From: Aminobacter niigataensis
GTDB lineage: Bacteria; Pseudomonadota; Alphaproteobacteria; Rhizobiales; Rhizobiaceae
Assembly: GCF_014200015.1 (NCBI RefSeq)
Contig: NZ_JACHOT010000002.1
Coordinates: 310,001 to 374,000 of the forward strand
Direction of reading: 5' to 3'
Length of the DNA stretch: 64,000 nt
Made by a program: the position numbers and the translations under genes. The stretch's first letter is position 1. The number at the start of each line of letters is the position of its first letter. The notes below the pieces were generated by a model, which was not told the DNA's origin, did not search any database, and saw only the letters and a list, made by a program, of their open reading frames with translations. Positions 50,645 through 60,257 of the stretch are shown here, one piece after another.

Positions 50645-52000
50645 TCATGCGGTAACGGCCGCCATTTGCGAAATCACACCGACTGCGATCGCGCCGATCA
50701 CCTCGTCGCTCAACGGCTTACCGGTTTCGCGGATCTTGGCGAGGCAGGCTTCCAGCACGGGCTCGATATGCTCGCGATCGGCTTCGATGCCCAATTGGTC
50801 CAGCTTCTCCCACATCGAGAAATTACCGGTCGCGCGCGTGATGGTCCATTGGCGCTTGTTGCCGACCAACTCGGGGATCAGGCTCCAATGAATGAGCGGA
50901 TCGATGTCCAGTTCCTGAATGACACTGTCCGAGCCGCCACAGGCAAAGGCAGAGGTGCCAGTGATCGGATGCATTGGCGAGATCGGCTGGCCGATGATCT
51001 CTTCTGCAACGCGGGCCAGACGGGTAAGTTCCGCCAGTTTTATGCCCGTCCTGATGCCGTAGAGTGCCTCGAGCGAGGTAGCGACATGGGCCAGATCAGC
51101 CTGCCCCGAAATCGAGCAATAGCCATTAACCGTTACCTCGATGCCCTCGGCACCTGCGACAACCCCGGCCAGCGAATTGGCGTTGGCCAGCGCGAAGCCA
51201 TTGTGCGGATGGACGAAGATTTTGGCGTTCGGCGCGTGCTTCTTGGCCAAACGGGTCATGTAGGCGAAGGCTTCCGGAGCGCAACCCGAGGGGCCGTCCG
51301 CCAGCAGGATGCCTTTCGTTCCGGCCTTCCCGACTAGCGAAGCATATTCCACGATGTACTCGTCATCGGCATAATTGACCTGGTTGATGGTGCACGAAGG
51401 CTCGACCCCGACAGCGAGGCAGGCCTCGATCAGCAGCAGCACGCGCGCATTCTGCTGCTCCTTGTTCACCGGGACCATCGACTTGCGCCAATCCTTGCCT
51501 TCCCAGGCGGCCTGGAACGCTCCACCGATGCGGATCGGGGCGGCGCCGGCCGCCGGCGCACCACCGAATTGCACGATTTCGATACCCGCATCTCGCGCCA
51601 GCTTAACGTCATCCTCGGAGCGGCCACCGGTCATTATCATGCGACAGGCCGGGTTCACCGCTTTCACGCGCCGTACATCTTCCGACATCGATTCCAGTGT
51701 ATGGCCGCGACCGAACATCGAGAGCTGGATCTCCGCCACGCCGACGGCCACGATCTCTTCCATCAGGCGGTGGCGCACGGCCGGAGCAAGGTTCACACCC
51801 GGCATCTGTTCGATGTTGCGCAGCGTGATGTCACGGACCACCACTTCTCTCGGCGCATCGGTTCCGATCGCACGCGGATCGCGGCTGTACGGCGAGGTCA
51901 TCCATTTGCCCTCGGTATAGGCACCTTTGACACGCAGCGAGTTCACGCTGTCGCGCATTGCCTGCAATTCGGCTTCGGTGAAAATTTTTGGTTTCGGCAT
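50645..52000 (-). CDS. HMGL-like / isopropylmalate-synthase-fold lyase
   Basis: 451 residues with a DRE-TIM metallolyase-like barrel: VVVRDITLRNIEQMPGVNLA (RDxT variant of RDG), VAEIQLSMFGRGHTLE, NADDEY-type turn VNYADDEYIVEYASLVGKAG, LLADGPSGCAPEAFAY and the metal-binding FVHPHNGFALANANSLAG (HxH plus Asn). It probably acts as an aldolase, cleaving or forming a 2-hydroxy-acid carbon bond in the pathway of this module. It is divergent from the LysR gene at 52107. Confidence 0.8.
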   Translation of the reverse strand: MPKPKIFTEAELQAMRDSVNSLRVKGAYTEGKWMTSPYSRDPRAIGTDAPREVVVRDITLRNIEQMPGVNLAPAVRHRLMEEIVAVGVAEIQLSMFGRGHTLESMSEDVRRVKAVNPACRMIMTGGRSEDDVKLARDAGIEIVQFGGAPAAGAAPIRIGGAFQAAWEGKDWRKSMVPVNKEQQNARVLLLIEACLAVGVEPSCTINQVNYADDEYIVEYASLVGKAGTKGILLADGPSGCAPEAFAYMTRLAKKHAPNAKIFVHPHNGFALANANSLAGVVAGAEGIEVTVNGYCSISGQADLAHVATSLEALYGIRTGIKLAELTRLARVAEEIIGQPISPMHPITGTSAFACGGSDSVIQELDIDPLIHWSLIPELVGNKRQWTITRATGNFSMWEKLDQLGIEADREHIEPVLEACLAKIRETGKPLSDEVIGAIAVGVISQMAAVTA

Positions 52001-52106
52001 CTAAAGCTCCTCCGTTTGAACCTCAGCCATCAATCGACCTATGGGCCTTGTTTGACAAACGAGTTATGTTCGCCTTGGCTTAGCTTTTCTCACTCATGAG
52101 GTTCAG

Positions 52107-53030
52107 ATGCGCCTGCCACCGCTAAACGCCCTGTTGGCGTTCTATGTCGCTGCCAAGCACGAGAGCTTCCTCAAGGCAGCCGAGTCTCAGCATGTCACTG
52201 CAGGTGCGATTAGCCGCCAGGTGAAGAAGCTGGAACAGCACTTTGGCATCGATCTTTTCGTGCGTACTACCCGTGCCGTGACGTTGACCGAGGTGGGCAA
52301 AGAACTGCTGTCGTCACTGGATACGACATTCTCACAGCTGCACGCCGACACTGAGCGGATAGCTTCCCGAGCCCAGATGCCCATTCGTGTCCGCTGCTCG
52401 ATGCTATGCATGCGTCACTGGCTCATGCCGAGACTTCCCGTGCTGTACGAACAGTTGCCAGCGGCAAACGTCACCTTCAGCGTCGCCCGGGCCACCGATG
52501 TCATGGGCCCGGATATGGATTGTGCTGTTCGTATTGGGAACGGCACATGGAAAGACCATACCGCGGAGTACCTGATGAGCGCCCGCATGGTGCCCGTCTG
52601 CAGTCCCGCCTACGCAAAAGGGGTGGGCGACATCAGTAACATCACCGATCTGGCGAGCCAGAAACTCATCCATGCCTGGCACTCAGGGCACTTGCCCGAC
52701 CCCTGGAGCTCCTGGCTGGGGACCTACGCAGATGACATACTGCCAACCGCGCAGAAGGTAACCATTCAGGGCGAAGGGTTGGCCTATCAGGCTGCTCAGG
52801 AAGGCATGGGGATCGCACTCGGCCGCGTCTCCCTGCTTGTTGACGAACTACAAACGGGACGCTTGGCGAGCTTGCTGGAGCCGCAGGCACAGCTGGACCT
52901 AGACTACTATCTTGTCTACCCCGAGAAATCGCGACGCACAGCCGGGTTTAACGAGCTCCGCAACTGGCTGCTGGCGCAAGGAAGGGAGACCGATCGACGC
53001 GTCTCAGCACACTTTCGCGAAGCTCAATGA
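52107..53030 (+). CDS. LysR-family regulator, GcvA-like (module 2)
   Basis: 307 residues. HTH: LPPLNALLAFYVAAKHESFL, then KAAESQHVTAGAISRQVKKL. The effector domain carries CSMLCMRHWLMPRLPVL and GMGIALGRVSLLV, the features seen in its two paralogues here. It is divergent from the HMGL-like gene, so it probably regulates that gene and binding protein 4. Its 3' end overlaps the convergent SMP-30 gene by 7 nt. Confidence 0.9.
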   Translation: MRLPPLNALLAFYVAAKHESFLKAAESQHVTAGAISRQVKKLEQHFGIDLFVRTTRAVTLTEVGKELLSSLDTTFSQLHADTERIASRAQMPIRVRCSMLCMRHWLMPRLPVLYEQLPAANVTFSVARATDVMGPDMDCAVRIGNGTWKDHTAEYLMSARMVPVCSPAYAKGVGDISNITDLASQKLIHAWHSGHLPDPWSSWLGTYADDILPTAQKVTIQGEGLAYQAAQEGMGIALGRVSLLVDELQTGRLASLLEPQAQLDLDYYLVYPEKSRRTAGFNELRNWLLAQGRETDRRVSAHFREAQ

Positions 53031-53977
53031 GCAATAGCCCCGGGCTTCTCGGAATGCGAGTACATCTGGCGCCCAACATGGGGAATGGGGGCAGTCAGGA
53101 TGGACCCTGTGCTCGACTCGGTGATGAACAGCGTCTTTCTGTCCTTCCCGCCAAAGGCGAGATTGGTAGTTGATCGCCCTGCTGGAGATTTGATCCGGTA
53201 GATCGGCTCCCCGAAGCGATCAAATACCCAGACGGAACCTAGCCCTGGATGGCAAACATAGAGGTTGCCATCTTCATCGATGGCTATGCCGTCAGGCCCC
53301 CCGCTATAGGAGCCAGACAACTGCAGCATCGCTCCGACCTTGTCCACGCCGCCATAGTTCGGCAGCAGAGGTACTCGCCAAACGCTGTTGGCCCTGGTCA
53401 TGCAGACGTACAGCGTCTTTTCCTCAAGATTCAGCACCAGACCGTTAGGGCTTGGCCCATTGGCGATGAGCAAATCCAACTCGCCAGTGGTGCGGAGACG
53501 GAAGACACGCCCCGTCGGGTCCTGCAGCCCCGTAGAACCTTGATCCGTGAAGTACAAATCGCCGTTAGCGGCAAAGAACAGGTCATTGACCCCTTTGAAT
53601 GGCTCAAATCGGTAACGCGTCAGGAATGGACGAACACTGCGTTGCTCTGGGTCGAGCAGAAGGATGCCCAGCTTGTGGTCTGCGACGAAGATCCTTCCAT
53701 CTTGGTGAATCTTCAGGCCATTGGGCTCGCCGTCATACTCGGCAACGACGGTCCACCGCTTGTCTGGATCGACCCGGAGTATCCGTCCGAACGCGATGTC
53801 CACGACGTAGAGATTTCCCGCCAGATCGAAGCACGGGCCCTCGAGAAAGGACCCGAGTTTCTGGCCTTGCCGTTTTACTCGGACGAATTCGGATTCGCGA
53901 TCCCACAGTTGAAGCTCATCGGGAACCTGAGACCAAATCTGCGCTTCTATGTTTGGCGGAGCGGCAAACATCGTCAC
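53024..53977 (-). CDS. SMP-30/gluconolactonase-type beta-propeller (module 3)
   Basis: 317 residues. SMP-30 features: LEGPCFDLAGNLYVVDIAFG (metal-binding Glu), EPNGLKIHQDGRIFVADHK, FKGVNDLFFAANGDLYFTD (Asn-Asp pair), GPSPNGLVLNLEEKTLYVCM (Asn) and GGPDGIAIDEDGNLYVCHPG (metal-binding Asp). All metal ligands for a lactonase are visible. It should open a sugar-acid or similar lactone, fitting a degradation pathway with an aldolase step. It is separated from the RraA-like gene by 1 nt. Confidence 0.9.
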   Translation of the reverse strand: MTMFAAPPNIEAQIWSQVPDELQLWDRESEFVRVKRQGQKLGSFLEGPCFDLAGNLYVVDIAFGRILRVDPDKRWTVVAEYDGEPNGLKIHQDGRIFVADHKLGILLLDPEQRSVRPFLTRYRFEPFKGVNDLFFAANGDLYFTDQGSTGLQDPTGRVFRLRTTGELDLLIANGPSPNGLVLNLEEKTLYVCMTRANSVWRVPLLPNYGGVDKVGAMLQLSGSYSGGPDGIAIDEDGNLYVCHPGLGSVWVFDRFGEPIYRIKSPAGRSTTNLAFGGKDRKTLFITESSTGSILTAPIPHVGRQMYSHSEKPGAIAH

Positions 53978-53978
53978 C

Positions 53979-54680
53979 TCATTGCTGTGGATCGATCATC
54001 ACGCCGCCCCGTGCCTCGAACTCGGCCCAAAACTGGCGATCACGTTCGAGGTCCGTCGCAGCGCTATATGAAATCTCTGGGCTTTGAATTCGCCTAAGGA
54101 CCGCGGTCGCGAACAACCGCGGAACAACGACGGCTCCATCTTGGTCCGCAACGACCACGTCGCCTGGTTCCACGATGACACCACCGCAGGCTACGGGAAC
54201 ATTTATCTCAGCTGGGCCGCGCTTCGGTCCCGACCAAGGCGAAATGGCCTTGGCGTAGACTGCAAAGCGCGCAGCCGAACACTGCTCGGCATCTCGATAG
54301 GCACCATTCACGATCACGCCGCGTAATCCGCGATCGGCAATGGCCTCTTCGAGCATCCTGAACCCGCCCAAGCACCAGTCCGTAAAGCCTTGCCCGTCGA
54401 TAACCAGAACGTCTCCAGGTTCGATCAGGCGCAACGCTGACTTCACGCCAAAATTGTCGCCGGCGGGGCATTTTACGGTGACTGCAGAACCTAGGAGACG
54501 AGGCGCATCCGGATAGAGCGGTCGAATGCTCGAATCCATCGTGTACAGACGGCCGACGGCATCGCTGAGGTCAGCGATCGGAGCGCTGCTGAAGCTCTCG
54601 ACAAGCCCCATTGGCAGACGCAGGAACGAAAGCCGCGCCCGGAAGGTAACTGTAGGGTATCGATCCGGGCGCTGGCTCAT
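53979..54680 (-). CDS. RraA-like / 4-hydroxy-4-methyl-2-oxoglutarate aldolase-family protein
   Basis: 233 residues. IADLSDAVGRLYTMDSSIRP, VKCPAGDNFGVKSALRLIEP, VLVIDGQGFTDWCLGG and GLRGVIVNGAYRDAEQC (GxxG...R-D of the substrate/metal site) are the RraA/HMG-aldolase signature. The catalytic Arg-Asp pair is present, so it is more likely a metal-dependent aldolase or oxaloacetate decarboxylase than an RNase E inhibitor. It is in a leftward operon with the HpaI-type aldolase and SMP-30. Confidence 0.87.
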   Translation of the reverse strand: MSQRPDRYPTVTFRARLSFLRLPMGLVESFSSAPIADLSDAVGRLYTMDSSIRPLYPDAPRLLGSAVTVKCPAGDNFGVKSALRLIEPGDVLVIDGQGFTDWCLGGFRMLEEAIADRGLRGVIVNGAYRDAEQCSAARFAVYAKAISPWSGPKRGPAEINVPVACGGVIVEPGDVVVADQDGAVVVPRLFATAVLRRIQSPEISYSAATDLERDRQFWAEFEARGGVMIDPQQ

Positions 54681-54697
54681 CTGGGGATGTTCTCGAC

Positions 54698-55507
54698 TTA
54701 TTCCGCGGCCAGCTTGGCAGTGTCGTAGCCGATAGCGCCCTTGAGGTTCTTCAAGGCATCGCCATAGGTCTGGATGAGCACCTTGAAGGGGCCATCCAGT
54801 GTCACGATGTTCACGCCCTGCTCGACCCAGTAGGCAGCCTCATCCAGGCCCTCGGTCGTGACGGCCTGTGTCACTGTGACTTGCTTTCCAGCTGCCAACG
54901 CCTCCAAGTGAATCCGCTTGCGCGCTTCCTTCACCTTCGGGTGGTTGCGGTCGTTGGCAACGCCAAGCGAGATGGCAAGATCGCCGCTGCCCACGCAGAT
55001 GACATCGAGATGCTCGTTCTTGAGAATCTCCTTGAGATTGGCCATGCCTTCTTCGTCTTCGATCTGGGCGCAAAGCAAAGTCTCGTCTCGGGCCAGGTCG
55101 AAGTAGTCTCCCTGAGACATCCCGCGGAAGCGGAGCGGGCGGTTCGATTCGCGACGGCCGATCGGGGCATAGTAGGTGGCATCCACCATCTTCTGCACGT
55201 CTTCCGCATTTCGGGCGCATGCGATCGACAGACCTTGTGCACCCATGTCCATGCGCCACATCATGTCCCAGAACTCGGTCGGCGAAGCGACCCAGGGCAT
55301 CATCTGATGGGACCACGCGGTTTGAATGAGGCCCTGCAGCATCTCGGGGCTGACGGGCCAGCGGAAAGAGTCGAGCTTGACGAAATCCGCACCGACGACG
55401 CCAGCGATTTCCACCAGGTGCTGGGAGGATTCCTTGACCTGAATGCCCAGGGAAACAAGGCCCGCCTTGTAACGCTGCTTTACGATGTTCTTGGGACTGG
55501 CTTTCAT
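54698..55507 (-). CDS. HpcH/HpaI aldolase-family protein (module 3)
   Basis: 269 residues, paralogue of 36281. From the ATG at 55507 (AAAGGAA about 7 nt upstream) it begins MKASPKNIVKQRYKAGLVSL. LCAQIEDEEGMANLKEIL (metal-binding Glu) and VGSGDLAISLG (Asp) are conserved. Pyruvate-forming aldol cleavage of a hydroxy-oxoacid is the family reaction; the specific substrate is unknown. ATG at 55513 is an alternative. It lies between binding protein 5 and the RraA-like gene, all leftward. Confidence 0.87.
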   Translation of the reverse strand: MKASPKNIVKQRYKAGLVSLGIQVKESSQHLVEIAGVVGADFVKLDSFRWPVSPEMLQGLIQTAWSHQMMPWVASPTEFWDMMWRMDMGAQGLSIACARNAEDVQKMVDATYYAPIGRRESNRPLRFRGMSQGDYFDLARDETLLCAQIEDEEGMANLKEILKNEHLDVICVGSGDLAISLGVANDRNHPKVKEARKRIHLEALAAGKQVTVTQAVTTEGLDEAAYWVEQGVNIVTLDGPFKVLIQTYGDALKNLKGAIGYDTAKLAAE

Positions 55508-55593
55508 TGTCATTTCCTTTCGTTTTTTGACAAAGTGAGATCGTTCGCAGCCGAGGGCCGCGTTTTTGGACACGTGAACGGTGGTGGTGTTGG

Positions 55594-57237
55594 TCAGGCC
55601 GAGAGCCAGACGTCCTGGAAGCGGCGGTTATTGTCCATGACTGGGTGGATGATCAGACCCTGCACGCGAGGAGAAAGACCCAGGAACTTCTTTTGCCAGA
55701 AGAGAACCACCCGGTTGAATTCCTGCAGCATCGACAGCTCCATCTCGTGGGAAATGGCTCGCCGCTTGTCCTCGTTCATCTCGCGTGACTGCAGGGCAAA
55801 GTTCTCATCGAACTTCTCGTCACAGACACCGGAGTAGTTTCTCGAGGCGCTGCACGTGTAGAAATCCGAGAATATGGTATCTGGGTCGTCGCCCCCTGCC
55901 GTGTGGATCCAAGGCGAAATCTCGTAGTTTTTGGACATGAGATTTTCGTACGACAAGGTGTCGTCCTGGAGATCGATGGACGAGGTGATGCCGATCTCCG
56001 CAAGCTTCGACTGCATGAAAACAGCGGCGGCTTCGTAGTTGGCATTGCGCTTGGTCATCAACGTGGTGGAGAAGCCTTTGGGGTGCCCGGCTTCGCGCAT
56101 CAGTTCCTTGGCTTTCGCAAGGTTGTCAGCTGGGTTTCCTCCGTATCCGGGAACGGTTGCCAGATCCGAAGCGGGCAAGGCCCAACGGCCGGGGGGCATA
56201 AGTCCTCCAACAACGGCCTCGCCCTGTCCGACCACGGAGATCGTCTCGGCGCGATCCATGACCAGGCTGACCGCCTGGCGCACTCTCACGTCGCTGAACG
56301 GTCCCTTTGTCGTGTTGAAGCTGACACAGGTGAACGAGAGTGCGGGAACCTCTTGAACGACCAACTGCTTGTCGTTCTGCTTGGTACGCCGGGCCTCTTC
56401 GTCGCCCATGTTCATGAAGACGGTCAGCTGGCCAGTCTTGAGATAGGATAATGTGGTCGACGCGTCTCCGATGATGTAGACGGTAATCCCATCCAGATAT
56501 GGGCGGTCGGGGATGTGATAATTCTCGTTTCGCACCAGTTCGATGCTTACTCCCTTGGAGTATTTGGCCAGGCGGAATGGTCCTGTCCCGACGACATCGG
56601 CCTTCATGCTGCCCTTGGCCTCCAGGATGTGCTTGGGATAAACCAGCATCCATCCCGATGCCAAAGTAGGCAGGAAAGCGGGTGATGGACGCTTGAGCCG
56701 GAATTGCACAGTCAGCTCGTCCAGCACCTCTATGGTGTCGACCACCTCCAACTGTCCGCTGCGGACGCTTACCGCACCCTCGGGCGGGTTACGGACGAAG
56801 TCGAACGTGTATTTCACATCTTCAGCGGTAAACGGCTTGCCGTCATGAAACTTGACGTTTTCGACCAGCTTGAAGGTGTACGTCTGCCCATCTTCGGAAA
56901 CCGTCCACTCACGAGCAAGGTCCCCGATGATAACGTCGGGGCTCATCGGATCGAACATCACCAAGTTGTTGTAGCAGGCACCAGCGATGTAGAGGACGCG
57001 ATTGGTAGTCGTAGACATCGGATCAAAGTTTGACGGATCCGATGTCAAGTTGATCGTCAAAGTCCCGCCTTTTTTGGGCGCTGTTTCTGCCCCCTGAGCT
57101 GCACTGACCGACGACCAAAACGATCCGGACGCTGCCACGCCGAGTCCCGAAATTGCTGCGAGGCGCATCATATCGCGCCTGTTGATGCCCAATGATTTCG
57201 GGCTCCGATCTGATTTCTCCACGACTTCCTCCACCAA
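55594..57237 (-). CDS. Tat-exported SBP_bac_5 solute-binding protein 5
   Basis: 547 residues with a twin-arginine leader set in an extended N-terminus (LGINRRDMMRLAAISGLGVA). Family features: SDPSNFDPMSTTTNRV, CYNNLVMFDPMSP, IGDLAREWTVSEDG and FHDGKPFTAEDV; the tail HPVMDNNRRFQDVWLSA is shared with proteins 1 and 3. It is the first gene of a leftward operon (aldolase, RraA-like, SMP-30), divergent from a LysR gene. Confidence 0.9.
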   Translation of the reverse strand: MVEEVVEKSDRSPKSLGINRRDMMRLAAISGLGVAASGSFWSSVSAAQGAETAPKKGGTLTINLTSDPSNFDPMSTTTNRVLYIAGACYNNLVMFDPMSPDVIIGDLAREWTVSEDGQTYTFKLVENVKFHDGKPFTAEDVKYTFDFVRNPPEGAVSVRSGQLEVVDTIEVLDELTVQFRLKRPSPAFLPTLASGWMLVYPKHILEAKGSMKADVVGTGPFRLAKYSKGVSIELVRNENYHIPDRPYLDGITVYIIGDASTTLSYLKTGQLTVFMNMGDEEARRTKQNDKQLVVQEVPALSFTCVSFNTTKGPFSDVRVRQAVSLVMDRAETISVVGQGEAVVGGLMPPGRWALPASDLATVPGYGGNPADNLAKAKELMREAGHPKGFSTTLMTKRNANYEAAAVFMQSKLAEIGITSSIDLQDDTLSYENLMSKNYEISPWIHTAGGDDPDTIFSDFYTCSASRNYSGVCDEKFDENFALQSREMNEDKRRAISHEMELSMLQEFNRVVLFWQKKFLGLSPRVQGLIIHPVMDNNRRFQDVWLSA

Positions 57238-57440
57238 AATAGCGGCCTCTCACGAGGCCTGTTCTGGGCAGCGCTCGGTGTTCCGATTGCCTTGCCGCCC
57301 TGGCCATATCAACGAAGCCCGTCCCTTCGCACAATCGAGAATAGCTGCGTCCAGATTGATCTTTTCTCCGCCTCATGCGAATGCAATGTGCGCTATGGAG
57401 GAGCAGTTCGTAGCGCCAGTTGGTTTGGAAAGGCCGGAAA

Positions 57441-58367
57441 ATGGTACCTGTCCCTTTGAATCCGTTACGCGTTTTCGTAGTAGCAAGCCGTTTTCCGAGC
57501 TTTGTAGAAGCTGCACAAAAACTCCACGTGACTCCCGGCGCCATAAGCCGACAGATCAAGGTTTTGGAGGCGTATCTTGGCGTTGAGCTCTACTCGTCAG
57601 GCGCAAACCGCAAGGAGCTGACACGCCTCGGGCAAACCTACGTCGACATGCTTGGTCCCTGCATCGACGAGATCGAAAATCAGAACGCGAAGTTCCTCAA
57701 TAACAACAAGGCCGACTCCTTGCGGCTTGCCTGCTCAAACCACTTCATGAGGCAGTGGTTGTTGCCTCGTTTGGGGGAATTTCTGGATGCTCACTCGGCT
57801 ATCGAGTTTTCTTTTGATGTCATGAAACCAACCTCAATGGCGGACCTTCGCGCTGACGTGTGGATTCGATACGGCCTCGGTGATTGGCCTGGATACAAGT
57901 CGTTCTCGCTCATGCGGTCGACGCTTACGCCTGTTTGCAGCCCGCGATACATCGCGAGTCATGGCCGTCCCGAGACCCCCGAAGCCTTATCCGAACACGT
58001 GCTGCTGCAATCAGAGTTTCGACCTGACGACTGGACTGCATGGTCGAAGACCGCCGGGATTGATCTTGCGCCGGACGCACGCCGCGTGACGTTCGCCGGA
58101 ACCTATCTGGCCTACCAGGCAGCCTTGATGGGAAGCGGCATTGCCCTGGGCCGAAGCCACATGATGGACCATGATCTAGCCAACGGAACGTTGGTGGAGC
58201 TTTTCCCAATCAGCACCGAGGTAGAGGCGGCGTTCTATCTCTGCATTCCCACTGGGATGCCGGAGAAGCCCTCGATCATCACCTTCCGAAAATGGATCGA
58301 CAGACAAGTACAATCCAATCCAAGATCAGGCGTGCTTGGTACACTGGACCACACGCAGGGCATGTGA
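57441..58367 (+). CDS. LysR-family regulator, GcvA-like (module 3)
   Basis: 308 residues from the ATG at 57441. HTH: LNPLRVFVVASRFPSFVEAA, then QKLHVTPGAISRQIKVLEAY. The effector domain has CSNHFMRQWLLPRLGEF and GSGIALGRSHMM. It is divergent from binding protein 5 and so is the likely regulator of that operon. The third member of the LysR set in this window. Confidence 0.9.
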   Translation: MVPVPLNPLRVFVVASRFPSFVEAAQKLHVTPGAISRQIKVLEAYLGVELYSSGANRKELTRLGQTYVDMLGPCIDEIENQNAKFLNNNKADSLRLACSNHFMRQWLLPRLGEFLDAHSAIEFSFDVMKPTSMADLRADVWIRYGLGDWPGYKSFSLMRSTLTPVCSPRYIASHGRPETPEALSEHVLLQSEFRPDDWTAWSKTAGIDLAPDARRVTFAGTYLAYQAALMGSGIALGRSHMMDHDLANGTLVELFPISTEVEAAFYLCIPTGMPEKPSIITFRKWIDRQVQSNPRSGVLGTLDHTQGM

Positions 58368-58379
58368 CCAAGGGTGGGT

Positions 58380-58408
58380 CGGTGCGCACCTTCCGGTACG
58401 CACCGTTC
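58380..58408. terminator. Short hairpin between convergent LysR and DUF4387 genes
   Basis: 7-bp stem CGGTGCG (58380-58386) / CGCACCG (58399-58405), 12-nt loop, then TTCCT. Both genes end at this interval, so it may serve both. Confidence 0.55.
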
Positions 58409-58412
58409 CTAA

Positions 58413-58721
58413 CTAGTCGACCTTAAGCTCGACCAGCGGGCCATACTGCTGCCCACCGTAGCAATCGCCATCACCAGCGTCACACTGGCCGTAAGGCCTC
58501 GGGATGGAGATCTTGATGGCAAGTGCTGCCTCATGCTCGAAGAACAACACGTCAGCCAAGGGCACGCGGTAAAGCTTGGCAAAACTCTCGGCGGTCAGCA
58601 CCTTCGAGCGGACAACCCGCTCATAACTTTCCTGTCCGTCAAACATGATATCGAACGTCAGATCAAAGGGGCCAGCATTCTTCGATCGAATGAGGCGCGC
58701 GAGTTCTCCAAGCTGTGTCAT
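58413..58721 (-). CDS. DUF4387 domain protein
   Basis: 102 residues: LARLIRSKNAGPFDLTFDIM, YERVVRSKVLTAESFAKLYR, VLFFEHEAALAIKISIPR and a Cys pair in GQCDAGDGDCYG. This is the DUF4387 pattern, normally the partner of an AtuA/DUF1446 protein. The start overlaps the AtuA stop (ATGA at 58721), so the two are probably subunits of one enzyme. The activity is unknown. Confidence 0.9.
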   Translation of the reverse strand: MTQLGELARLIRSKNAGPFDLTFDIMFDGQESYERVVRSKVLTAESFAKLYRVPLADVLFFEHEAALAIKISIPRPYGQCDAGDGDCYGGQQYGPLVELKVD

Positions 58722-60124
58722 GCTGCAACCTCAAGGTAGGTGGTGGGGAACATCTCGTACGGCGTGTCGGGCACGACAACATGGTGCAGGTTGAAACGGT
58801 ACGCCGCCCCTCGATTGATCTCGGCGGGCGAGTACGGAAATGCCATTCCTGTGATGAGACCGCCCCACTCCGGTATCGGATAATGCACGGCAAGATGGGC
58901 GAACGATTTTGCGATCGTCCCGCTTGTGGCTTCGTCGCCCGCGGTAACCGTAAACACCAGGCCTACGTCTTTTGCGGTCTCGGTGTTGGGTTCAAGCTTC
59001 CCCATGGTTCCGTCGCGCCCATAGACGCGGCAATGGATGGAATAGTCGTCTTCGCCGACAGAGCCGCCGAATATCTCCTGAACCCGTTCACCCATCTTGT
59101 GCTTCATCGCGTCGAGCCAACTATCCAACTGGCGGATGATGTAGGGGTCGCGAACGCCGCCAATGATCACATGCTGATACCCGACGAGTTCGACCCCCTC
59201 GAGCTTGATCGTGTAGGGGTCCGAGTAGCGAAAGTTGGAACCGTAGACCCGCACGGCACGCTCAGTCACTTGTTCGTAACGGGCCTCGGCAGTGTCGAGC
59301 ACGCCGCTAGGTTCAACAACCAGATGAGGATCGGCATTTTCGTAGAGGGTATGCGAAGCCACACTTTGGGGCGAAACGTGGTTGTCCGGGTCCATTGGTT
59401 CGACGTCGAAATGGTCTTCGCGAATCCACGCAAACATGCTGTCCGGCCGTTTGCGATTGACCGAGGCTGACGCTCCACATTCGATGGTCTTGGCAGCATG
59501 CCAGATGGGCCCGGGCGCAAAGCCTTTCAGCAGTGGAAGAGCTGCATAGAGAGACGTGTCCGAGGCTCGCCCTGCCAGGATGATGTCCGCACCCTCCTTC
59601 AGAGCGGCAATGATGGGTTCCGGCCCCATCATGCCAACAATGTGAAGGCTTCGGTCGAATACCTTTTCGTCGATCGGCGGCGCGTTTCGAAGTGCAGATA
59701 TGCGGTTCTCAGCGTATCGCTGCTTCAGGTAGTCGCGATCCTGTTCGCTGCGAATGACTGCCAGCTTGAAGGTCATCCCTTCCTCACGGGCAATTTCCAG
59801 CACAAGGTCGACCACTCGTTTTACGCCATCGTCGCCGCCGGCGGTGCCGCAGGAGCCAACGATCATCGGGACTTTTAACCTGTCCCGTCCTTTCATCATT
59901 AGCCTGAGATCGCGCTTCAGGCTCTTGGTAGGATGCGTCCCGCTCCCAAGACCCAGCGAGGTCGGTCCACCATCCGTGGACCCGCCATCACATGCAATGA
60001 CGTGAGGACGAAGCGACAGGCCGCGCTCGAAGGATTTCTCCGAAAAGCCTGCCCCGAGCATACCGCTCGCCGCAAGAATACGTACCTCTTCCACTCTGAT
60101 ATCTCCTTTTTGGGCATGCGCCAT
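58718..60124 (-). CDS. AtuA-like (DUF1446) protein
   Basis: 468 residues. VRILAASGMLGAGFSEKSFE, DGGSTDGGPTSLGLGSG, VGSCGTAGGDDGVKRVVDL, DIILAGRASDTSLYAALPL and YGSNFRYSDPYTIKLEGV follow the acyclic terpene utilisation AtuA family. It probably acts on a hydroxy-acyl or oxoacid substrate, but no reaction has been established for the general family. Paired with DUF4387, and downstream of the OppD/OppF ATPase genes in the same direction, so import and degradation are probably coregulated. Confidence 0.85.
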   Translation of the reverse strand: MAHAQKGDIRVEEVRILAASGMLGAGFSEKSFERGLSLRPHVIACDGGSTDGGPTSLGLGSGTHPTKSLKRDLRLMMKGRDRLKVPMIVGSCGTAGGDDGVKRVVDLVLEIAREEGMTFKLAVIRSEQDRDYLKQRYAENRISALRNAPPIDEKVFDRSLHIVGMMGPEPIIAALKEGADIILAGRASDTSLYAALPLLKGFAPGPIWHAAKTIECGASASVNRKRPDSMFAWIREDHFDVEPMDPDNHVSPQSVASHTLYENADPHLVVEPSGVLDTAEARYEQVTERAVRVYGSNFRYSDPYTIKLEGVELVGYQHVIIGGVRDPYIIRQLDSWLDAMKHKMGERVQEIFGGSVGEDDYSIHCRVYGRDGTMGKLEPNTETAKDVGLVFTVTAGDEATSGTIAKSFAHLAVHYPIPEWGGLITGMAFPYSPAEINRGAAYRFNLHHVVVPDTPYEMFPTTYLEVAA

Positions 60125-60257
60125 CGACCCTGCGCAAGCAAGGACAAGGCGAGCTTCGTGTTGTTGACGCTATGAAAAGCGTTTCGAATCTTCTGCTATG
60201 CAGGTCCTGGCGGGTCGCACAGCGATACTCCGCAAGGGATCGCTTCTTTCACCCCGG

